A stretch of 22,764 bases of DNA, taken from contig CAZGTM010000058.1 of assembly GCA_964528595.1 (NCBI GenBank), positions 1-22,764 of the forward strand. Direction: 5' to 3'. This document shows, piece by piece, positions 22,732 through 22,764 of the stretch (within the stretch, counting starts at the first letter, position 1; each line of letters opens with the position of its first letter). The notes beneath the pieces are model-generated. The model had not been told where the DNA came from, did not search any database, and saw only the letters and a program-made list of their open reading frames with translations. The DNA comes from CAYFKJ01 sp964528595. GTDB taxonomy: Bacteria; Pseudomonadota; Alphaproteobacteria; UBA2966. Position numbers and translations under genes: made by a program.

Positions 22732-22764
22732 CGCAGACACCCGCTACATCTAGTATCTGTCCAT

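Overview
The window is GC-rich, gene-dense DNA that looks like a free-living, probably marine alphaproteobacterium of the Rhodospirillales type. This is inferred from PAS_5-type proteins, an AcuI/YhdH-type reductase, LysE-type exporters, many CoA ligases and short interspersed hairpin repeats; no rRNA or marker gene settles the taxonomy. I see 22 protein genes, one truncated gene remnant and one doubtful 40-residue ORF. I see no tRNA, rRNA, CRISPR array or transposase gene.

Layout. (1) 111-3180: a small DoxX-type membrane protein is divergent from a LysR regulator, which is followed by an AMP-forming CoA ligase. (2) 3190-3247: a near-perfect palindrome separates the ligase from two convergent signalling genes: an HPT-REC-REC-GGDEF diguanylate cyclase (3249-4856) and a single-domain response regulator (4972-5343). 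(3) 5551-7098: an SDR oxidoreductase with a probable TTG start, then cysQ, which runs 4 bp into the convergent lysE-like gene. (4) 12147 down to 7095 (minus): a five-gene run of reductive-dehalogenase-like Fe-S protein, MarR regulator, feruloyl-CoA synthetase, SAM methyltransferase and LysE exporter, with a consensus-quality sigma-70 promoter overlapping AT-rich palindromes. (5) 15397 down to 12295 (minus): radical SAM protein, type-II haloacid-dehalogenase-like HAD protein, two tandem PAS_5 paralogues and a SnoaL-like protein. (6) 15535-17247 (plus): a FadD-like acyl-CoA ligase, followed by a MITE-like hairpin repeat. (7) 22123 down to 17389 (minus): a five-gene CoA operon of SCP2-type thiolase, acyl-CoA ligase, two different PPC/DUF296-domain proteins and an AcuI-like enoyl/acrylyl-CoA reductase. 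(8) 22200-22764: a hairpin repeat, the C-terminal stub of an amidohydrolase, then sharply AT-rich sequence with direct repeats and a tiny ORF. This looks like a recombination junction or island edge.

How the genes may work together. The theme is activation of aromatic and aliphatic acids to CoA thioesters (four separate ligases) and their breakdown. The most distinctive part is 7095-15397. There, a cytoplasmic dehalogenase-type corrinoid/Fe-S protein is co-transcribed with a MarR gene and feruloyl-CoA synthetase, next to a radical SAM/HAD-dehalogenase/PAS cluster on the same strand. A pathway for halogenated or methoxylated phenylpropanoids is a reasonable hypothesis but is not proved by the sequence. 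Many junctions in these operons are ATGA or TAATG overlaps, which suggests translational coupling.
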